A stretch of DNA of 64,000 bases from Ruegeria sp. 6PALISEP08 (GCF_001238295.1 NZ_LGXZ01000007.1:124001-188000); one strand, 5' to 3'. Shown: positions 46,051 through 55,449, counted from the stretch's first letter. Made by a program: numbers and translations. Notes: a model not told the origin generated them from the sequence alone.

Positions 46051-47448
46051 ATGTCCGGTCTACGAATGTCGCTTTGCTCGACGGTAATTGTCGCTGCAGG
46101 TCTTGCTTTTTCAGCGTCCGCGCAGGCTCAGGATCAGGAAGAACCCCAAACGTTGTTTACCAACGTGCACATCTTCGATGGAGTGAGTGAACAGCGCATC
46201 GAGAATGCCAGCGTATTGGTCGAGGGCAACCTGATTAAGGCCGTATCAACTGAAGTGATTGATGCCCCCAATGCTACGGTTATTGACGGAGAAGGGAGGA
46301 CACTGACCCCCGGGTTTATTGAACTGCACGCGCATCTCATGCTGATGGGGCCGACCTTGCCTGCGATGGAAGCCAACACGACCTGGGAGGACTTTGCCAT
46401 ACACGGTGCGCGTATGGCCGAGATGTATTTGATGCAGGGTTTCACCACTGTCCGGGATGCTGGTGGCGCTAATGGTGGACTACGTAGGGCGATAGACTCG
46501 GGGCAAATCGAGGGTCCTCGTTACTATCCATCTGGGGCGTTTATCGGAACACGCGGTGGTCACGCTGACTTCGCAAATTTCACAGCTCCACCTGGTTCAG
46601 AGACAAACATGGGTCGGTTGAACATGGCTCAGGAGATCAGTGGCGTTGATGACGTCTACAAATTCGCACGTAACAACTTTCGTATGGGCGCGACGCAATT
46701 GAAATTTATGCAATCCGGTGGTGTCGTGTCGGCATTCGACCCTTGGCAATTGCTGGCCGGGTCGCCCGAAGAAATCAGAGCCGCCGTCCAGGTCGCGAAT
46801 GAATATGGCAGCTATGTCATGGCGCATTCCTATCGCAAGGAAGCAATCCTGAGCGCGCTCGACGCAGGTGTTATGTCAATCGAACATGGTTTTTCTTTTG
46901 ACTGCGAAATTGCCGAAGTCATGAACGAGAAGGGCGCGTACATTACAACAAACCTAACGGCATTTGACCCCGGCCTTCTCGACATTCCAGCTGTGGCGAA
47001 TGTTCCGGCGAGCCTTGCCAAGGCAAAGTCTGCCTCGGCCACATTTGCAGGCTATATCGACAATATGAAAGAATGCCCGGTGAAGCGGGGTTTCCAGACA
47101 GACTGTGTTGGTTCGGTAGAGGCGTGCAATATCCAGATTGCCTACGAAAAACACTTAAACAATGATTTTTTCGGCCCCTACACGTCCATGGTGACACTGA
47201 CATCGACGGGCGGAGAAGTTGTCGCTCTGTCAGGGGATTTTATGAACCCATATACCGCCGGAAAACTGGGCGTTATCGAGGAAGGCGCCTATGCGGATAT
47301 TCTGCTGATCGACGGCAACCCACTAGAAGACTTCTCGGTTGTTGGCACGGGTGATCAGTGGTTTGGTGCCGATCCGAGGCCTGAAAGCCCAGATACGATC
47401 CGCCTGATCATGAAGGACGGCGTCATCTACAAAAACACACTGGATTGA
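46051..47448 (+). CDS. Exported metal-dependent amidohydrolase (prolidase/imidazolonepropionase-type)
   Basis: A 465-residue amidohydrolase with a signal peptide (residues 1-24, ending FSASAQA). Metal motifs: ELHAHLM after LTPGF, the KFMQSGG segment, AHSYRKEA, SIEHGFSFD and a C-terminal GVIEEGAYADILLIDGNPLEDF tail typical of the superfamily. AAGGGAG five bases before ATG 46051 sets the start. Members in the periplasm often cleave dipeptides with proline or cyclic amides. It leads an operon with a DUF3299 protein and an outer-membrane porin. The C-x-C containing insert around ECPVKRGFQTDCVGSVEAC could form a disulfide in the periplasm. Confidence 0.9.
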   Translation: MSGLRMSLCSTVIVAAGLAFSASAQAQDQEEPQTLFTNVHIFDGVSEQRIENASVLVEGNLIKAVSTEVIDAPNATVIDGEGRTLTPGFIELHAHLMLMGPTLPAMEANTTWEDFAIHGARMAEMYLMQGFTTVRDAGGANGGLRRAIDSGQIEGPRYYPSGAFIGTRGGHADFANFTAPPGSETNMGRLNMAQEISGVDDVYKFARNNFRMGATQLKFMQSGGVVSAFDPWQLLAGSPEEIRAAVQVANEYGSYVMAHSYRKEAILSALDAGVMSIEHGFSFDCEIAEVMNEKGAYITTNLTAFDPGLLDIPAVANVPASLAKAKSASATFAGYIDNMKECPVKRGFQTDCVGSVEACNIQIAYEKHLNNDFFGPYTSMVTLTSTGGEVVALSGDFMNPYTAGKLGVIEEGAYADILLIDGNPLEDFSVVGTGDQWFGADPRPESPDTIRLIMKDGVIYKNTLD

Positions 47449-47474
47449 CCTGTCTAAACAGCCGGAGAGTATTT

Positions 47475-48239
47475 ATGCACCATTGGTTTCGCTCGTTAGT
47501 ATTTGCAGGGTTGGTTTGGTGTGGTCATCCTGTCATGGCGACGCCAGGAACCGCGTTGGACTGGTCTGACCTGCCTGACCCGTCCGCGCAGGTCTTTGAA
47601 GACCCCTATCGCGAACTTAGCGCGGAACAGTTCGACGATGTCCTTTACGTCGTACGGCTGCGCGGCAGGCTACAGCAGGATAGTGGCAGCGAAGAAGAGA
47701 GGCAGAAATGGCAAGCGCTTTTGATCGAAACTGAGGATGCATTGGCAGCTGAAGGAATTGATGTAGACTGGCTGCTCGATCAGCGGGAGGTTGTAACGGA
47801 ACGTCGAAGAAAGGCAGGAACGAGCGGAAATCCTCAACTCGATGGTCAAACAATAACAATCGCGGGCTTTGCCATTCCGGGCCCGAGCGATCCAGACGGG
47901 CGATCTGTGGCGTATTTGGTGCCAGAAAGAGGGATGTGCAGCCACATGCCTCCTCCCCCGCCCAACCAAATGATCCGTGTACGGCTGAATGGCGACTGGA
48001 CGCCCAGCTATTTCCACGAACCCGTTCGGCTGACCGGTAAGCTGACTATCGATCCTTCTGTTCATAATATGATGGTTGTGGACGGCCTTATGCCTATGAA
48101 TGCGACTTTCCAGTTAGAGACGGAACGTGTCGAAACTCTGGAATCCGAGGCAGACAGGCTGGAATGGAAGCAGCGTGCCGCTGATCGTATCCGGGCGGCG
48201 GGAAATCGCAAGACCGGCGGGGCAAAGGCGTCTGAATGA
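47475..48239 (+). CDS. Exported DUF3299-domain protein
   Basis: About 254 residues with an N-terminal signal-like segment (SLVFAGLVWCGHPVMA). The second half contains the DUF3299 pattern: ITIAGFAIPGP, AYLVPERGMCSHMPPPPPNQMIRV and a WTPSYFHEPVRLTGKL segment. The C-x-H and polyproline motif suggest a small ligand or metal site, but the domain has no established function that I know. GGAGAG five bases before ATG 47475 sets the start. The end overlaps the porin gene by four bases. An envelope role coupled to the porin is inferred. Confidence 0.8.
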   Translation: MHHWFRSLVFAGLVWCGHPVMATPGTALDWSDLPDPSAQVFEDPYRELSAEQFDDVLYVVRLRGRLQQDSGSEEERQKWQALLIETEDALAAEGIDVDWLLDQREVVTERRRKAGTSGNPQLDGQTITIAGFAIPGPSDPDGRSVAYLVPERGMCSHMPPPPPNQMIRVRLNGDWTPSYFHEPVRLTGKLTIDPSVHNMMVVDGLMPMNATFQLETERVETLESEADRLEWKQRAADRIRAAGNRKTGGAKASE

Positions 48240-49414
48240 TTAGACTTCTAGTTGCCGCCTTGAGCATTGCCTTCGCTGGTGCAGCGTCGGCTCAAGGTCT
48301 GTCTGGGCCCTCTTCGGTCGAAGCTGATCTAGAGCCCGGAGATGGGCTAACCGACCCACGATATCGTTCCGATTTTCCGCGCAACATCGCACCGGGTTGG
48401 TTTCAGTGGAAAGATCGACTGGCGGAGAGTGGGTTTCGGTTCAACATTGATTACTTGGCATTGGGTCAAACTACGAATGCTGATCTGGGAACCGGCGAGG
48501 CGGTCAGCGGAATTGCGCGTTTCTACGGCAGTTGGCAGGCAACTGAACGAGGGTCTCTGACGTTCAAGATCGAAGACCGGCACAGTTATACCGATGTTGC
48601 CCCGCAATTCCTTGGGTTAGATGGTGGAGCGCTTTCAATCACAGGGACAGCCTTCAACGATAATGGGTTGCTATTGACCAATCTGTTCTGGACCCAAAGG
48701 GCGGAGAACGGTTCGTGGACGCTGCAATTCGGGCAGATTGATGTAACGGACTTTGTGGACATCTATGGGTTGGTAAGCCCCTACAGTGGTTTCCAAAACC
48801 TGTCTTTCAATACCAATCCGACAATTAACACGCCCAACCAAGGTCTTGGCATTGCCGGTGGGGTAAAGCTGAGCGAGAACCTTTACGCTGTTGCCAGCGT
48901 TTCAGACGCAAATGCTGACCCGTCTGATCCAAACTTTGATGTGTTCAGCGATGGCAATCTCTTCAAATCACTCGAACTTGGATACACTTCCGGCTTTGAT
49001 CGCATCTACTTCGACAATGTCCATTTGACTCTCTGGCATGCGGATGCGGCTGACGATGGCAGTCGAGCGGAAGACTACGGTGCTGCGTTTTCTGCCGCAT
49101 GGTTTATTGACAATAAGTGGATGCCGTTCTTTCGGGCTGGGGCCTCAAAGGGGACCGCAGCACTTTATGACCGGTCCGTCTCTGCGGGTCTGGGCTACTA
49201 TGGTCGCAATACCGATTTGGCCGGGGTGGGCCTGAACTGGGCCGAGGCAAGAGGCATAGACGGTAACCAGTTCACGCTCGAAGCATTCTACCGGTTTTCA
49301 ATCTCACCCGGATTGCAGATCACGCCATCGGTACAGTTCATTTCCGACCCGCTTCTGAGCCCCAATCAGGACCAAATTACTCTGTTCGGTGTAAGAACCC
49401 GGATTGTTTTCTAA
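48236..49414 (+). CDS. Outer-membrane porin, OprB-like (carbohydrate-selective type)
   Basis: A 392-residue protein with a signal peptide (LLVAALSIAFAGAASA) and a beta-barrel-like alternation. Landmarks are ARFYGSWQATERGSLTFKIEDRH, FWTQRAENGSWTLQFGQIDVTDFVD, NQGLGIAGGVKLSENLYAVASVSDAN and a final aromatic residue (RTRIVF), the usual signal for outer-membrane insertion. The pattern resembles OprB porins. Coupled to the DUF3299 gene. The barrel may let in the substrate of the exported amidohydrolase. Confidence 0.82.
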   Translation: MIRLLVAALSIAFAGAASAQGLSGPSSVEADLEPGDGLTDPRYRSDFPRNIAPGWFQWKDRLAESGFRFNIDYLALGQTTNADLGTGEAVSGIARFYGSWQATERGSLTFKIEDRHSYTDVAPQFLGLDGGALSITGTAFNDNGLLLTNLFWTQRAENGSWTLQFGQIDVTDFVDIYGLVSPYSGFQNLSFNTNPTINTPNQGLGIAGGVKLSENLYAVASVSDANADPSDPNFDVFSDGNLFKSLELGYTSGFDRIYFDNVHLTLWHADAADDGSRAEDYGAAFSAAWFIDNKWMPFFRAGASKGTAALYDRSVSAGLGYYGRNTDLAGVGLNWAEARGIDGNQFTLEAFYRFSISPGLQITPSVQFISDPLLSPNQDQITLFGVRTRIVF

Positions 49415-49740
49415 TTCCGGTGAACGCAGTCGCCAATGGGTTGTGTCAAAGGGCAACTAAGGGAGATCAACAGAGCTTTGTAAAGTCCGCTTTCTGCGCG
49501 TCGCCTTCATTGGAGCACCGCGCAGCATCAGTCAAATTGGGCTCACAGCAGACCTCGGTGCAGACGCAGCACAAGCCCCTGCCCCGTTCTCCACGATACA
49601 TCCAACGGCCCAAAGTCGACCTTGAGCACGGTTTTCAAATGCTACGGTCGCAGCCCGCATTCCGGACTTTAGCTGCAACCGCAAAATCGCAATCAATTTG
49701 GAGGTCGGGACCGCGGGCAAAGTTGCCGTTACTCACTGTC
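49415..49740. other. Convergent gap without a recognisable gene
   Basis: Between the porin (plus) and the cyclase-GFA gene (minus). Open frames are short and without ribosome sites or family motifs. No perfect terminator hairpin found by eye. Confidence 0.5.
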
Positions 49741-50832
49741 TCAGGTCTGATCGGACTTCTTTCTTTTTTGCCTGTTAGCAACGCGCGTCTCAGAAGACGA
49801 CGGTGTTGGTCCAGAACTTGGCTCGCCTACAGAAACCCAACGAGAGGACATCCGCGGATCTTCTTCTGTTCTAATTCTGGGTAAGTCGTCATGTATGTCG
49901 ACCCACGGGATTTGACTTTCCACCCCATAGTGCAGTTCGGGCGGAAAATCGGCTGGGTTGTCCAGTGTTCCAACCCGGATTGAATAATACCCGATGTCGC
50001 TAATGTCGGTATAAATGCTCGTCCCACAATTCTTGCAAAAGGCTCGCTCAGAGAGCTTCGAAGAAGCATACAAACCGGGTTTCTCACCCTCGAAAATCAC
50101 ATTTGGCTTCTCAAAAATCGCCCATGCATTCACAGGAGAGCCAAGAGCCAGTTGGCAATGCCTACAATGGCAAAAACCGACTGCAACTGGCAGAGACCAG
50201 ACCTGATACCGAATTGCGCCGCACAGACATCCACCTGCAGTGACCGGTTCACTTTTCGCCGCTGTGAGGAAAGGCCACCCAATTGGCTTCGCCTCTTCAC
50301 CGGAAGCTGTCAAAGTCGAGCGATAGGCGCGGACAGGCTGAACGATGTTTTTCAGCTTTCGATGGCCAATATCTACAAACGAATGCTCAATCTTTTCTTT
50401 GACTTGGTCCAAAACGCTCCCGGAGACGCAGAGCTCACCGGGTTTGGCAATTTCTTGAAGTCGGGACGCCTGAATGACACCGTCTCCAAAGATATCGTCG
50501 CCTATGACAACAATATCACCAAGATTTACTCCAATGCGAAAGGTGATTTTTTGTTTACTCGGGTTATCGGCTTCACGGTCTGCCATAACCGTCTGTACTT
50601 CCAGCGCGCAAGCGACCGCATCAACAGCAGTAGGAAACTCAATCAGTAGGCCGTCGCACATCGATTTGACTACACGCCCGTTATGAGTCGAGACCAGACG
50701 TGAAACGATGCCGTCAAAGTACATGCCGAGCCGCGCCAGAGTGCCTGCTTCGTCTCTTTGCATAAGGCCCGAGTACCCTACGACATCGATCGAAACGATA
50801 GCAGCAAGCTTTCTGATCTCTGGCTTTGGCAT
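49741..50832 (-). CDS. Class III nucleotidyl cyclase fused to a GFA-type zinc domain
   Basis: A 363-residue soluble protein. Residues 1-175 form a class III cyclase domain: AAIVSIDVVGYSGLM (first metal Asp), MCDGLLIEF (second metal Asp; the usual Gly before it is Cys), FRIGVNLGDIVV and GDGVIQASRLQ. A 20-residue linker leads to a GFA (glutathione-dependent formaldehyde-activating enzyme-like) domain, about residues 198-320: zinc-cysteine motifs GGCLCGAIRY, CHCRHCQLALGS and FCKNCGTSIY. The tail is Ser/Pro/Lys-rich. No stop or frameshift separates the domains. The GFA domain may sense or bind a small molecule and set cyclase activity; either function alone is unproved. Confidence 0.88.
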   Translation of the reverse strand: MPKPEIRKLAAIVSIDVVGYSGLMQRDEAGTLARLGMYFDGIVSRLVSTHNGRVVKSMCDGLLIEFPTAVDAVACALEVQTVMADREADNPSKQKITFRIGVNLGDIVVIGDDIFGDGVIQASRLQEIAKPGELCVSGSVLDQVKEKIEHSFVDIGHRKLKNIVQPVRAYRSTLTASGEEAKPIGWPFLTAAKSEPVTAGGCLCGAIRYQVWSLPVAVGFCHCRHCQLALGSPVNAWAIFEKPNVIFEGEKPGLYASSKLSERAFCKNCGTSIYTDISDIGYYSIRVGTLDNPADFPPELHYGVESQIPWVDIHDDLPRIRTEEDPRMSSRWVSVGEPSSGPTPSSSETRVANRQKRKKSDQT

Positions 50833-51043
50833 GTGGTCAAGTTACGGCAGTTTAACCAGCACGCATAGTCTGCGTCGTTGGTTGCGATGATTATGATTAC
50901 GCCTGAATTTCAGACACGCCACATAGCATTTGAACGACTGCCCAGGGCTCAGGAACGGTCATTCAGTGAAATCTGTAACATCTGGTAAGCAGGCGGAAGC
51001 TGCCGTCCGGTACGTGGAAGTGGATATCAGCTTCTAACTCTTT

Positions 51044-52009
51044 TCAGAGCGAAGTTCCCAGTTTAGCAGCCTTCACACGGTAAAAGGCTTCTACCGCGAT
51101 CGCGGTGTCCTGTGCGCCAGTTCCCGTCAAGTCGCAGATCGTCACGGCACCAGTTGGGCGCGAAAATTGGTCCGCTCCTGAAATGATTGAACCGAGTTCT
51201 AATACTTTTCTACTGCCTTCGCCTAAATTCTGAAGCTCGCCGCCGATGACACACTGATCAATCACATCACAAACCACAACGTTTGCGCGCTCGAGTACGT
51301 TCGAATGTAGTTCTTGTTTACCAGGTAAATCCGACCCCATAGCAGTGATGTGCAAGTCACTGTGAAGCCATTCGGCCATGATGATTGGTTCCGTCGCAGG
51401 GGTCGTAGTGACGACAACTTGCGCAGACGTCACCAACTCCGCGAGGGACTGGCAAGGTTCCACCGGAATTCTAAGAAGATTTGCCATTTCTGCACAGTAT
51501 CTCGAAACAGATGCCGTGTTGCGCCCAAAAACCAGAAGGCGTTCGAATCTACGCACAAGGGCGAGGCTTTCAATCTGATATCGGGCCTGTACGCCTGTGC
51601 CGACCACGCCGACAGTTTTGATTTCTTGGGGTGCCAGGTGCTTTGCAGCCACCGCACCGGCCAGTCCGGTGCGCAGGTTCATCAAATATCCGTTGTCTAG
51701 GAATATACAATCAAAGGCACCTGTCTTTGCGCTCATCAAAGCGATGATACTACTGCAACTGGGCAGTCCGATCTGCGGGTTCCGAAAAAAGCCGGTGGCG
51801 ATTTTGACAGCAAGATGCTCAAGGCCATTCACAAAAGCACCCTTTGTGTCGACAGCGCTATCCTCATCAACGTCGATATGCATAACAGGCGGCATTGAAA
51901 CACGCCCTTCCGAAATCCACGAAAAGGACTGTTCGGTTGCGCCGAGCGACCCTTTGTCAATCGGAAGACAATTTCTCAACTCTGCTTCAGTGACAACCAA
52001 GGTGCCCAT
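51044..52009 (-). CDS. Ornithine cyclodeaminase / mu-crystallin family dehydrogenase
   Basis: A 321-residue NAD(P)-binding protein. MPPVMHID and AVKIATGFFRNP form the substrate pocket of the family, TVGVVGTGVQARYQIESLA is the Rossmann dinucleotide loop, and AMGSDLPGKQEL and DLTGTGAQDTAI match the C-terminal signatures. Members reduce imines or cyclise ornithine/lysine derivatives. It is a distant relative of bhcD at 56639 and stands next to bhcR on the same strand but is 239 bases downstream of it, so it may or may not belong to the bhc regulon. It resembles the EutC-like branch, but the substrate is open. Confidence 0.87.
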   Translation of the reverse strand: MGTLVVTEAELRNCLPIDKGSLGATEQSFSWISEGRVSMPPVMHIDVDEDSAVDTKGAFVNGLEHLAVKIATGFFRNPQIGLPSCSSIIALMSAKTGAFDCIFLDNGYLMNLRTGLAGAVAAKHLAPQEIKTVGVVGTGVQARYQIESLALVRRFERLLVFGRNTASVSRYCAEMANLLRIPVEPCQSLAELVTSAQVVVTTTPATEPIIMAEWLHSDLHITAMGSDLPGKQELHSNVLERANVVVCDVIDQCVIGGELQNLGEGSRKVLELGSIISGADQFSRPTGAVTICDLTGTGAQDTAIAVEAFYRVKAAKLGTSL

Positions 52010-52248
52010 CGCAACTACTCCTTAGCGCGTATGCGAAGGGTAATGCATATCGCCCGCCTCACCCAGTGCTTCTTACTACAGATCATGATTACGACTTCGC
52101 CCATGTGCCACTTGTCATTCGGCCGTGGACGATCCGTGTCATCTGACAAGACCCGCAGCCCCAAAAGACACCAAGACCACACCAAGCTGCTGCCGATCTG
52201 TTTAGGACCATCACTGTAGCACTCAGCCGCGTACAAAACGGCCAGGCA

Positions 52249-53064
52249 TCAACGCGCCTGACCGCCGATAGCCGTTGTGATCTCTCGCGCTGCTTCAAGG
52301 ACCATTTCACCGAAATAGGCGGCGTTGGACTTGTTGATCCGTGCCGTCGGGCCTGAAACCGAAACACCTGCGCAGGGGATACCAAACTGGTTCAAAATGG
52401 CAGCGCCTGTGCAGGACATGCCCGCGTACCGCTCTTCATCATCAAACGACCAGCCGCGTTGCCGGATTAGAGAGACGTCTTCCAGTAACGATGTCTCAGA
52501 CCGATGGGTGCGATCCGTGTAGGGCTCGAAGGTGATATCAGACAAAAATGTATCAAGCGCATTTGAGGTCATTTCGGCCAGCAGGGCTTTGCCGGTTCCT
52601 GACGCGTACATAGGTGCCCGTGCACCGTGTGGAAAAAAGGCACGGATCGGATTGCTGGTTTCGATTTGATTGACGAAAACCACATACTTGCCATCCGGCA
52701 TCGCCATATTTGCAGTCTCGCCCGAGTCGCGCATGAGCTTGCGCAGGATCGGCCGACCGATCTCGACCACATTGTTGCGTTTCAGATAAGAAGTGCCGGT
52801 CCGATAGGCTTCGATCCCGATCATCCATTCCTGGCGCTGTTCATCAAAACTGACATAGCCACGATTGGACAGGGTGGTCAGGATGCGATGCGTTGTGGCC
52901 GTTGGCACACCGGTTTCCCTGCTGAGATCGCTGAGCGTGCACCGCTCCAGCGCAGCCACCGTCGTCAATGTTTCCAACGCCCGGTCAAGGGACTGCAATG
53001 TTCCTGCCGAGCTTTCCTTGAAGATTGATTTGGGTCGTCCGCGCGGTTTTTTGTGATTCTGCAC
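52249..53064 (-). CDS. bhcR: IclR-family regulator of the beta-hydroxyaspartate cycle
   Basis: A 271-residue IclR protein. The N-terminal extension is basic (NHKKPRGRPKS), followed by the winged helix (LQSLDRALETLTTVAALERCTLSDLSRETGVPTATTHRILTTL) and an effector domain of normal size. It is divergent from bhcA with a 208-base gap that carries a perfect palindrome. In Paracoccus denitrificans the equally placed regulator BhcR binds glyoxylate and controls bhcABCD; the same is inferred here from position and family. Confidence 0.92.
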   Translation of the reverse strand: MQNHKKPRGRPKSIFKESSAGTLQSLDRALETLTTVAALERCTLSDLSRETGVPTATTHRILTTLSNRGYVSFDEQRQEWMIGIEAYRTGTSYLKRNNVVEIGRPILRKLMRDSGETANMAMPDGKYVVFVNQIETSNPIRAFFPHGARAPMYASGTGKALLAEMTSNALDTFLSDITFEPYTDRTHRSETSLLEDVSLIRQRGWSFDDEERYAGMSCTGAAILNQFGIPCAGVSVSGPTARINKSNAAYFGEMVLEAAREITTAIGGQAR

Positions 53065-53184
53065 CGGTATTTTCCTGTGTGATTAGGGGGCTGATTTTAG
53101 GGTCGCAGCATTTTTTTCAAAACCAAGTTTTCTTTCCTCATTTATGAAAAATCATCTCTTTCATTTCTTTCAAGGCGTTAAGTT

Positions 53185-53207
53185 AGTTTTTCACTGAGTG
53201 AAAAACT
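53185..53207. promoter_or_regulatory. Probable BhcR operator: perfect 10-base inverted repeat
   Basis: AGTTTTTCAC (53185-53194) and GTGAAAAACT (53198-53207) are exact complements around TGA, 65 bases before the bhcA start and 120 bases before the bhcR start. IclR proteins bind palindromes of this size. A partial related half-site (ATGAAAAAT) occurs near 53142-53151. Confidence 0.65.
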
Positions 53208-53272
53208 TTTTCGAGAAAATTGCAAATCCCCCACCTTGGTAAGATCATATTACCAATTCGGAGGAGTACGCG

Positions 53273-54463
53273 ATGTCTCAACAGAACCCAGTTTTCATTC
53301 CGGGGCCCACCAACATCCCCGACCGTCTGCGTCTTGCGATGCAGGTTCAGACCCAGGACCACCGCGCACCGGATTTTGTCGAAACTTTCGCGCCGGTACT
53401 TGAAGACACCAAGAAGGTGTTCGGCACAGATCAGGGCCAGGTTATCACTTTCCCGGCCAGCGGCACGGGCGGGTGGGAGGCGGCGGTGACCAATACACTC
53501 AGCCCGGGTGACGCGGTTCTGGTGGCGCGGTATGGCATGTTCAGCCACCGCTGGATCGACCTGTGTCAACGGCATGGGCTGGATGTGCGGATCATCGAAT
53601 GCCCTTGGGGCAGTGGCGCTCCGGCACAGAAATTTGCCGAGGCTCTGGCCGCCGATAATAGCCATGAGATCAAGGCGGTTCTGGTGACCCATAACGAAAC
53701 CGCCACCGGCGTGCGCTCGGATATCGCGGCGGTGCGCAAGGCGATGGACGCCAGCACGCACCCGGCGTTGCTGTTTGTGGATTGCGTCAGTTCGCTGGCG
53801 TCGATGCCGTTTGAATTCGACGACTGGGGCGTTGATATTGCTGTGTCCGGCTCGCAAAAGGGCTTCATGCTGGCCACTGGCATGGCGATCTTGTGTGTCA
53901 GCCCCAAGGCGCTGGCCGCGATGGAGACGGCAAACCTGCCACGCACTTTCTTTGACTTCCGCGACATGATGAACGCCAACGCATCCGGTGGTTTCCCTTA
54001 CACTCCACCACTGCAGCTGATCTACGGGATGCGTGAAAGCCTGAAGATGCTGTTCGAGGAAGGGCTGGATAACGTCTATGCCCGCCATTTCCGTCTGGCC
54101 GAAGGCGTGCGCAAGGCCACGTCTGCCTGGGGGCTGGAACTGGTGGCGCAGTCGCCGGATCTCTACTCGGACACTGTCAGCGCGATCTTTGTACCCGACG
54201 GCTTCGACAGCAATGCCCTGACGGATCACGCCTTCAATGCCTATGGCGTCAGCTTTGGCATTGGTCTGGGCGAGATGAACGGCAAAGCCTTCCGCATCGG
54301 CCATCTGGGCAGCCTCACGGATGTGATGGTTCTGTCTGGTCTGGCGACCATCGAAATGGCTATGGCCGATCTGGATTACCCGATCGAGTTGGGCAGCGGT
54401 GTGGCGGCGGCGCAGGCGTATTTCCGCGTGGGCCACGCCACCCCCATGCAATCTGCAGCGTAA
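53273..54463 (+). CDS. bhcA: L-aspartate--glyoxylate aminotransferase
   Basis: A 396-residue class V aminotransferase of the serine-glyoxylate family. It uses aspartate to convert glyoxylate into glycine, giving oxaloacetate. FIPGPTNIPDRLR is the family opening, FPASGTGGWEAAVTN the phosphate region, THNETATGVRSD the conserved strand, and Lys196 in VSGSQKGFML the PLP lysine. GGAGGAG six bases before ATG 53273 is a strong ribosome site. First gene of bhcABCD in exactly the order known from Paracoccus; without that context it would only be called a class V aminotransferase. Confidence 0.95.
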   Translation: MSQQNPVFIPGPTNIPDRLRLAMQVQTQDHRAPDFVETFAPVLEDTKKVFGTDQGQVITFPASGTGGWEAAVTNTLSPGDAVLVARYGMFSHRWIDLCQRHGLDVRIIECPWGSGAPAQKFAEALAADNSHEIKAVLVTHNETATGVRSDIAAVRKAMDASTHPALLFVDCVSSLASMPFEFDDWGVDIAVSGSQKGFMLATGMAILCVSPKALAAMETANLPRTFFDFRDMMNANASGGFPYTPPLQLIYGMRESLKMLFEEGLDNVYARHFRLAEGVRKATSAWGLELVAQSPDLYSDTVSAIFVPDGFDSNALTDHAFNAYGVSFGIGLGEMNGKAFRIGHLGSLTDVMVLSGLATIEMAMADLDYPIELGSGVAAAQAYFRVGHATPMQSAA

Positions 54464-54474
54464 GGAGGAATTTG

Positions 54475-55449
54475 ATGTTGGACGCGATGACCACAGCCGA
54501 TTGCCTGACCCTTGCAGATATGCGCGAGGCGCATGAGCGGATCAAACCCCATATCAACCGCACCCCGGTTTTAAGGTCCGATTACCTTGATGAACTGACC
54601 GGCGCGCAGCTGTTCTTCAAATGCGAAAACTTCCAGGAGGCCGGGGCCTTCAAGGTGCGCGGGGCTTGTAACGCGGTCTTCGGCCTGAAGGACGAAGCCG
54701 CCAAGCGCGGGGTCTGTACTCATTCCTCAGGCAACCATGCGCTTAGCCTGTCTTATGCGGCAGGTCGGCGAGGTATCCCCTGCAACGTCGTGATGCCGCG
54801 CACCGCACCGCAGGCCAAGAAAGATGCAGTGCGCCGCTACGGCGGCATTATCACCGAATGCGAACCCTCGACCAGTTCGCGCGAGGCAGTATTTGCCGAA
54901 GTGCAGGAACGCACGGGTGGCGAGTTTGTGCACCCCTATAACGACCCCCGCGTGATCGCGGGTCAGGCGACCTGCTCGGCGGAACTGCTGGAACAGACCA
55001 ACGGTCTGGACGCGGTAGTCGCTCCCATTGGTGGTGGTGGCATGATTTCGGGTACCTGCCTGACGTTCTCAAATCTAGCACCCGAGGTGAAGATCTATGC
55101 CTCAGAACCGGAACAGGCCGATGATGCCTATCGCAGTTTCAAGGCCGGTCACATCATCGCTGATGACGCGCCGGTTACCATCGCCGACGGGCTGAAAGTG
55201 CCGCTGAAGGAAAACACCTGGCACTTCGTGTCGAATTTTGTGACCGACATTCACACCGCCAGCGAGAACGAGATCATCGCGGCGATGAAGATCACTTGGA
55301 AATACCTGCGTATCGTTATGGAGCCCAGCTGCGCGGTGCCTCTGGCGACTATCCTGAAACACCCCGAGGTATTCAAAGGCAAACGCGTCGGCGTGATCAT
55401 CACCGGCGGTAATGTGGATCTGGATAAACTGCCCTGGACCCAGGGCTGA
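54475..55449 (+). CDS. bhcB: beta-Hydroxyaspartate dehydratase
   Basis: A 324-residue PLP enzyme of the serine/threonine dehydratase fold. It removes water from (2R,3S)-beta-hydroxyaspartate to give iminosuccinate. Lys60 in FQEAGAFKVRGA binds PLP; SSGNHALSLS and PIGGGGMISG are the PLP phosphate and glycine loops. ATG 54475 follows AGGAGG by six bases; TTG 54472 is in frame but less well spaced. It lies 11 bases after bhcA and 10 before bhcC. Confidence 0.95.
   Translation: MLDAMTTADCLTLADMREAHERIKPHINRTPVLRSDYLDELTGAQLFFKCENFQEAGAFKVRGACNAVFGLKDEAAKRGVCTHSSGNHALSLSYAAGRRGIPCNVVMPRTAPQAKKDAVRRYGGIITECEPSTSSREAVFAEVQERTGGEFVHPYNDPRVIAGQATCSAELLEQTNGLDAVVAPIGGGGMISGTCLTFSNLAPEVKIYASEPEQADDAYRSFKAGHIIADDAPVTIADGLKVPLKENTWHFVSNFVTDIHTASENEIIAAMKITWKYLRIVMEPSCAVPLATILKHPEVFKGKRVGVIITGGNVDLDKLPWTQG

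Noticed and set aside
49415..49740. Possible dispersed intergenic repeat
   Set aside because: Only one copy in the window and no perfect symmetry, so it cannot be supported without a genome search.
53183..54451. 422-codon open frame opposite bhcA
   Set aside because: It mirrors the codon pattern of bhcA, has no ribosome site or family motif and is His/Arg-rich in the way typical of antisense frames in GC-rich genes.
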